A stretch of DNA of 7,504 nucleotides from Paludibacteraceae bacterium (GTDB lineage Bacteria > Bacteroidota > Bacteroidia > Bacteroidales > Paludibacteraceae), in contig JAGCZK010000062.1 in NCBI GenBank assembly GCA_017960065.1, forward strand, positions 1 to 7,504, written 5' to 3'. Every line of letters begins with the position of its first letter. Positions within the stretch are counted from its first letter, which is position 1. A program made the translations under genes and the position numbers. The notes below the pieces were generated by a model. It made no database searches. It worked only from the letters and a program-made list of their open reading frames with translations, and was not told the DNA's origin. Below, piece after piece: positions 5,216-7,504 of this stretch.

Positions 5216-6214
5216 TTACATATTGGCTTGGTTCGACGTAATCACAATCATTTTGACGATATCATCGACACAGCAGCCGCGCGACAAATCGTTGACCGGC
5301 GAGGCCATGCCCTGGAGAATCGGGCCCAAGGCAATACCGCCCGAAAGGCGTTGGGCGAGTTTGTAGCCGATGTTGCCGGCGTCGAGGTTGGGGAATACCA
5401 GCACGTTGGCGTTGCCCTGAATCGGGCTGCCCGGTGCCTTGCTCTTGCCCACCGAAGGAACGATGGCGGCATCGGCTTGGAATTCGCCGTCGAGCACCAG
5501 ATCGGGGCGCATCTGTTTGGCCAAAGCCGTCGCTTCGATCACCTTGTCGGCCGATTCGTTAGAGGCGCTGCCCTTGGTCGAGAAGCTCAACATGGCCACG
5601 CGCGGTTCGAAACCACCCAGCACTTTGGCCGTTTCGGCACTGGCCACGGCAATTTCGGCCAACTGATGAGCGTCGGGATTCGGGGTCACCGCACAGTCGG
5701 CAAACACGAAGAGTCCGTTTTCGCCATAGGCGGGATTCGGGGTAATCATCAGGAAGGCACCCGAAACCACCGACAGTCCTTTTTTCATTTTGATAATCTG
5801 AAGCGCGGGGCGCAACACGTTGCTGGTGGCATTCATCGCACCGGCCACCACGCCGTCGGCATCACCGTTCTTCACAATCAGCGAAGCCAGGTACAAGGGG
5901 TCGTGCGCCATCTTTTCGGCCTGTTCGGGGGTCATGCCCTTGTTTTTGCGCAGTTCGTAGAGCAAATTGATGTATTCCGACATTTTGGGATCGGTGGCCG
6001 GGTCGAAGAAGGAGGCCCCGTCGAGCGCGGTCAGCCCCATCGATGCCGCCTGTTTCAGGATCTGGTCGCGGTTGCCAATCAGCAACACCTTGGCCAGGCT
6101 TTGTTTCAACACTTCGTCGGCTGCACGCAGCGTACGTTCTTCCATCGATTCGGGCAAAACAATTGTTTTAGGATGCTGCTTCGCCTTTTCAAACATCTGC
6201 TCTATCACATTCAT
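5216..6214 (-). CDS. pta: Phosphate acetyltransferase (short, single-domain form)
   Basis: Transfers the acetyl group of acetyl-CoA to phosphate, making acetyl phosphate for AckA. At 332 residues it is the short form consisting of the PTA_PTB catalytic domain only, without the N-terminal DRTGG/AAA-like regulatory part of the enterobacterial enzyme. Seen: TIVLPES near 17-23, GDADGVVAGA (117-126), FADCAVTPNPDA (171-182), LDGEFQADAAI (241-251), FPNLDAGNIGYKL (274-286) and the C-terminal ND-LSRGC segment with S311/R312, corresponding to the active-site Ser-Arg pair. It is first in the operon and has its own promoter, with about 50 nt of A-rich leader. Confidence 0.97.
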   Translation of the reverse strand: MNVIEQMFEKAKQHPKTIVLPESMEERTLRAADEVLKQSLAKVLLIGNRDQILKQAASMGLTALDGASFFDPATDPKMSEYINLLYELRKNKGMTPEQAEKMAHDPLYLASLIVKNGDADGVVAGAMNATSNVLRPALQIIKMKKGLSVVSGAFLMITPNPAYGENGLFVFADCAVTPNPDAHQLAEIAVASAETAKVLGGFEPRVAMLSFSTKGSASNESADKVIEATALAKQMRPDLVLDGEFQADAAIVPSVGKSKAPGSPIQGNANVLVFPNLDAGNIGYKLAQRLSGGIALGPILQGMASPVNDLSRGCCVDDIVKMIVITSNQANM

Positions 6215-6268
6215 ACGGCTAATTTATTTAGATTGTTTTTGTTTTCCTTTTGTCTTGTGAACAGACTG

Positions 6269-6276
6269 CAAATATA
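6269..6276 (-). promoter_or_regulatory. -7 box of the pta-ackA operon
   Basis: The minus strand reads TATATTTG, an exact TAnnTTTG. Transcription should start near 6264, leaving a 50-nt leader rich in A with AAAGGAAAA. A convincing -33 TTTG is not visible at the expected distance (only TTTTAA a little too far upstream), so promoter strength or an activator requirement is uncertain. It diverges from the lipoprotein promoter, with the two -7 boxes about 64 nt apart. Confidence 0.65.
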
Positions 6277-6339
6277 CAGATTTTCGCGGACTTCGGTTAA
6301 AATCGGCGGGCGAAAATGACACCCTTTGCAAAAATTTTG

Positions 6340-6347
6340 TATATTTG
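6340..6347 (+). promoter_or_regulatory. -7 box of the lipoprotein gene
   Basis: TATATTTG matches TAnnTTTG exactly. It ends only 4 nt before the ATG at 6352, so the predicted start of transcription coincides with the start codon. The -33 region is poor: the nearby TTTG at 6325 is only 11 nt upstream, too close. Confidence 0.6.
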
Positions 6348-6351
6348 CCTT

Positions 6352-6744
6352 ATGCAAAATCCGAATCGCCTGAAAAGAATCGTCTGGGCGACGGCCGTCA
6401 TTGCCGCCGCCCTGCTGTCGGCCTGTTGTTCGGGCCCCCGTGGCAGCCTCAACCGGACCACCTGGGACAGCTTCGACCTCGCCTCCGACTGGAAGTTTGA
6501 GTACATCAATTTCACCTTTGTTTCGGAAAACGAAATCAAGGCCACCTTTTTGGAATACGACTCGCCCAACCGGCATGTGATCGGCACCTACAGCTACGAT
6601 GCGCAAAACTCCACCGCCACCGTCCTGCTCGACGGCGACACCCTCCATTGCACCATCCGCGACGAAGTGCTGCGCTACACCGGCCCCGATTCGGTCCGGT
6701 ACACCTTGCGCAAACGCAGCCGCTACCACAAGCCCGACTTTTGA
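6352..6744 (+). CDS. Small lipoprotein of unknown function
   Basis: A 130-residue secreted lipoprotein. The N-terminus MQNPNRLKR is followed by a hydrophobic stretch (10-22) and the lipobox L22-S-A-C25, so signal peptidase II should cleave before C25. The residues after the Cys (CSGPRGS) lack the acidic run that directs lipoproteins to the cell surface in Bacteroides, so I infer it faces the periplasm. The mature part of about 105 residues is rich in aromatic and beta-branched residues with alternating patterns (WKFEYINFTFV, EIKATFLEYD, HVIGTYSYD, SVRYTLRKR), suggesting a small beta-barrel or sandwich of the lipocalin-like kind; this is inference from pattern only. An earlier in-frame ATG at 6316 is unlikely because it precedes the promoter box and would add 12 residues to the signal. 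I do not recognise the family. Confidence 0.8.
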   Translation: MQNPNRLKRIVWATAVIAAALLSACCSGPRGSLNRTTWDSFDLASDWKFEYINFTFVSENEIKATFLEYDSPNRHVIGTYSYDAQNSTATVLLDGDTLHCTIRDEVLRYTGPDSVRYTLRKRSRYHKPDF

Positions 6745-6772
6745 CATCGCCCGAAATTCGTCTGGCAAATGC

Positions 6773-6785
6773 GTCGCGATGCGAC
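6773..6785 (+). promoter_or_regulatory. Short inverted repeat upstream of the acyltransferase promoter
   Basis: GTCGC-GAT-GCGAC is a perfect 5-bp dyad with a 3-nt centre, about 23-35 nt upstream of the predicted start of transcription. It sits where the -33 box should be, and no TTTG is visible there. It may be an operator or a mere hairpin in the 3' end of the lipoprotein mRNA. No U run follows, so it is not an ordinary intrinsic terminator. Confidence 0.25.
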
Positions 6786-6795
6786 AAAATAGTTG

Positions 6796-6803
6796 TACCT
6801 TTG
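6796..6803 (+). promoter_or_regulatory. -7 box of the acyltransferase gene
   Basis: TACCTTTG is an exact TAnnTTTG. Transcription should start near 6808, giving a leader of about 25 nt (with GAGAGAA at 6824) before the ATG at 6833. This supports 6833 as the original start codon, ahead of the in-frame TGA. Confidence 0.65.
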
Positions 6804-6832
6804 CACGGACATTCAAACCACACGAGAGAAAC

Positions 6833-7504
6833 ATGAAAAACGTACCACAAGAGTTCGACGACATCCGCTGATACAACGACAGCGAAGTGAAGTATGCGGT
6901 CGATTTTCTGCTCAGCCAACCGGCTATCCACGAAATCCTGACCACCATCATGGGCTACGACAACGCCCGTTTCCTCATCGACAACCTGGCCCCCATGCAC
7001 ACCATCGACGACGCGCAACGCGAGTTGATCCTGGTCTTGTTTTCGGCCTTGGAGCACCGCACCTGCAAAGAAGTCCGGCTCTACGGCACCGAGCTGATCA
7101 ACCGCAACACGGGCCATATCTTTTTGTCGAACCACCGCGACATTGTGCTCGACGCCACCTTCTTGAACGTACACCTGTTTTTCAACGGCTACGAGACCAC
7201 CCATATCGGCATCGGCAACAACCTGCTGATCTATCCGTGGATCGAGAGCCTGATGAAGCTCAACAAGAGCTTTATCGTACGCCGCGACGGAACCATCAAA
7301 GAGCAGCTGCTCATTTCGAAACACCTGTCGTCGTACATCCGCTACGTCATCGGCACCAACCACGAGGGGGTATGGCTGGCCCAGCGCGAAGGCCGCGCCA
7401 AAGACTCGAGCGACCACACCCAAACCTCCATCCTCAAAATGCTGGGCATGAGTAGCGACGAGTCGCTGCCCAACGCCCTCCGCAGCCTGCATGTGCACCC
7501 GACC
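6833..7504 (+). CDS. PlsC-like acyltransferase, 3' truncated by window, in-frame TGA at codon 13
   Basis: The frame reads MKNVPQEFDDIR, then TGA (6869-6871), then YNDSEVKYAVDFLL and on without another stop for 211 codons to the window end. The part after the TGA is a membrane-associated glycerolipid acyltransferase of the PlsC/LPLAT superfamily. It has SNHRDIVLD (99-107, catalytic His block), SFIVRRDG (146-153, acyl-acceptor site) and EGVWLAQREGRAKD (178-191, the EGxR-type phosphate-binding block). It probably acylates lysophosphatidic acid or a related lipid. The segment before the TGA fits the same family's N-terminus and has the promoter, so a point nonsense change, a sequence error, or a functional start downstream (GTG at 6887, ATG at 6950) are the choices. 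Losing 18 residues would spare all motifs. The C-terminus is outside the window. Family fairly sure; intactness open. Confidence 0.8.

Noticed and set aside
4034..6319. A 761-codon open frame on the plus strand, antisense to ackA and pta
   Set aside because: Both genes opposite are complete with all catalytic residues. The antisense frame is rich in His, Arg, Gln and Val in low-complexity fashion, spans two gene ends, and follows from the codon bias of the real genes. It has no promoter or domain I can see.
6869..6871. TGA read as selenocysteine or tryptophan
   Set aside because: TGA ends three other genes here, no SECIS-like hairpin is evident just after the codon, and this acyltransferase family is not known for selenocysteine.
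6793..7455. A 220-codon plus-strand frame overlapping the acyltransferase in another register
   Set aside because: Its product is rich in Arg, His and Pro without motifs, whereas the alternative register carries three conserved acyltransferase blocks.
6536..7498. A 320-codon minus-strand frame opposite the lipoprotein and acyltransferase
   Set aside because: It straddles two genes with clear promoter, lipobox and acyltransferase motifs on the plus strand. Its own product has no family signature.

Overview
The window looks like chromosomal DNA of a member of the Bacteroidales (phylum Bacteroidota); I cannot name the genus. Three things support this. Most transcription starts are preceded by the Bacteroidota -7 box TAnnTTTG, with exact matches at 2093, 3361, 6269, 6340 and 6796. 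Several leaders are A-rich without a Shine-Dalgarno sequence. Both tRNA genes lack an encoded CCA end. The protein families are ordinary housekeeping ones, and I see no phage, transposon or CRISPR signature.

Left part (1-1855, + strand): the 3' end of asd (aspartate-semialdehyde dehydrogenase) overlaps the start of aroB (3-dehydroquinate synthase), so an amino-acid and an aromatic biosynthesis gene are translationally coupled. aroB converges on a tRNA-Arg(CCT) gene on the minus strand. Between that tRNA and radC lies the most unusual stretch (about 2010-2190): a strong minus-strand terminator, then a perfect plus-strand promoter driving a compact RNA of about 78 nt. That RNA can close on itself by a 13-bp end-to-end helix and runs straight into a U-tract. 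It looks like a free-standing small RNA gene I cannot assign to a known family.

Middle part (2198-6214, minus strand): radC is preceded by the tRNA-Glu(TTC)-rpsT unit, which has its own strong promoter and terminator. Upstream is a pta-ackA-PAP2-like operon. Pta and AckA convert acetyl-CoA to acetate with ATP formation; the third gene, a polytopic membrane protein with degenerate PAP2 phosphatase motifs, overlaps ackA by ATGA.

Right part (6215-7504): promoters diverge between pta and a small plus-strand lipoprotein whose ATG sits about where transcription should start, so its mRNA may be leaderless. Next comes a PlsC-like acyltransferase that runs off the window. Its otherwise intact frame has a TGA at codon 13, which means a nonsense mutation, a sequence error or a downstream start.
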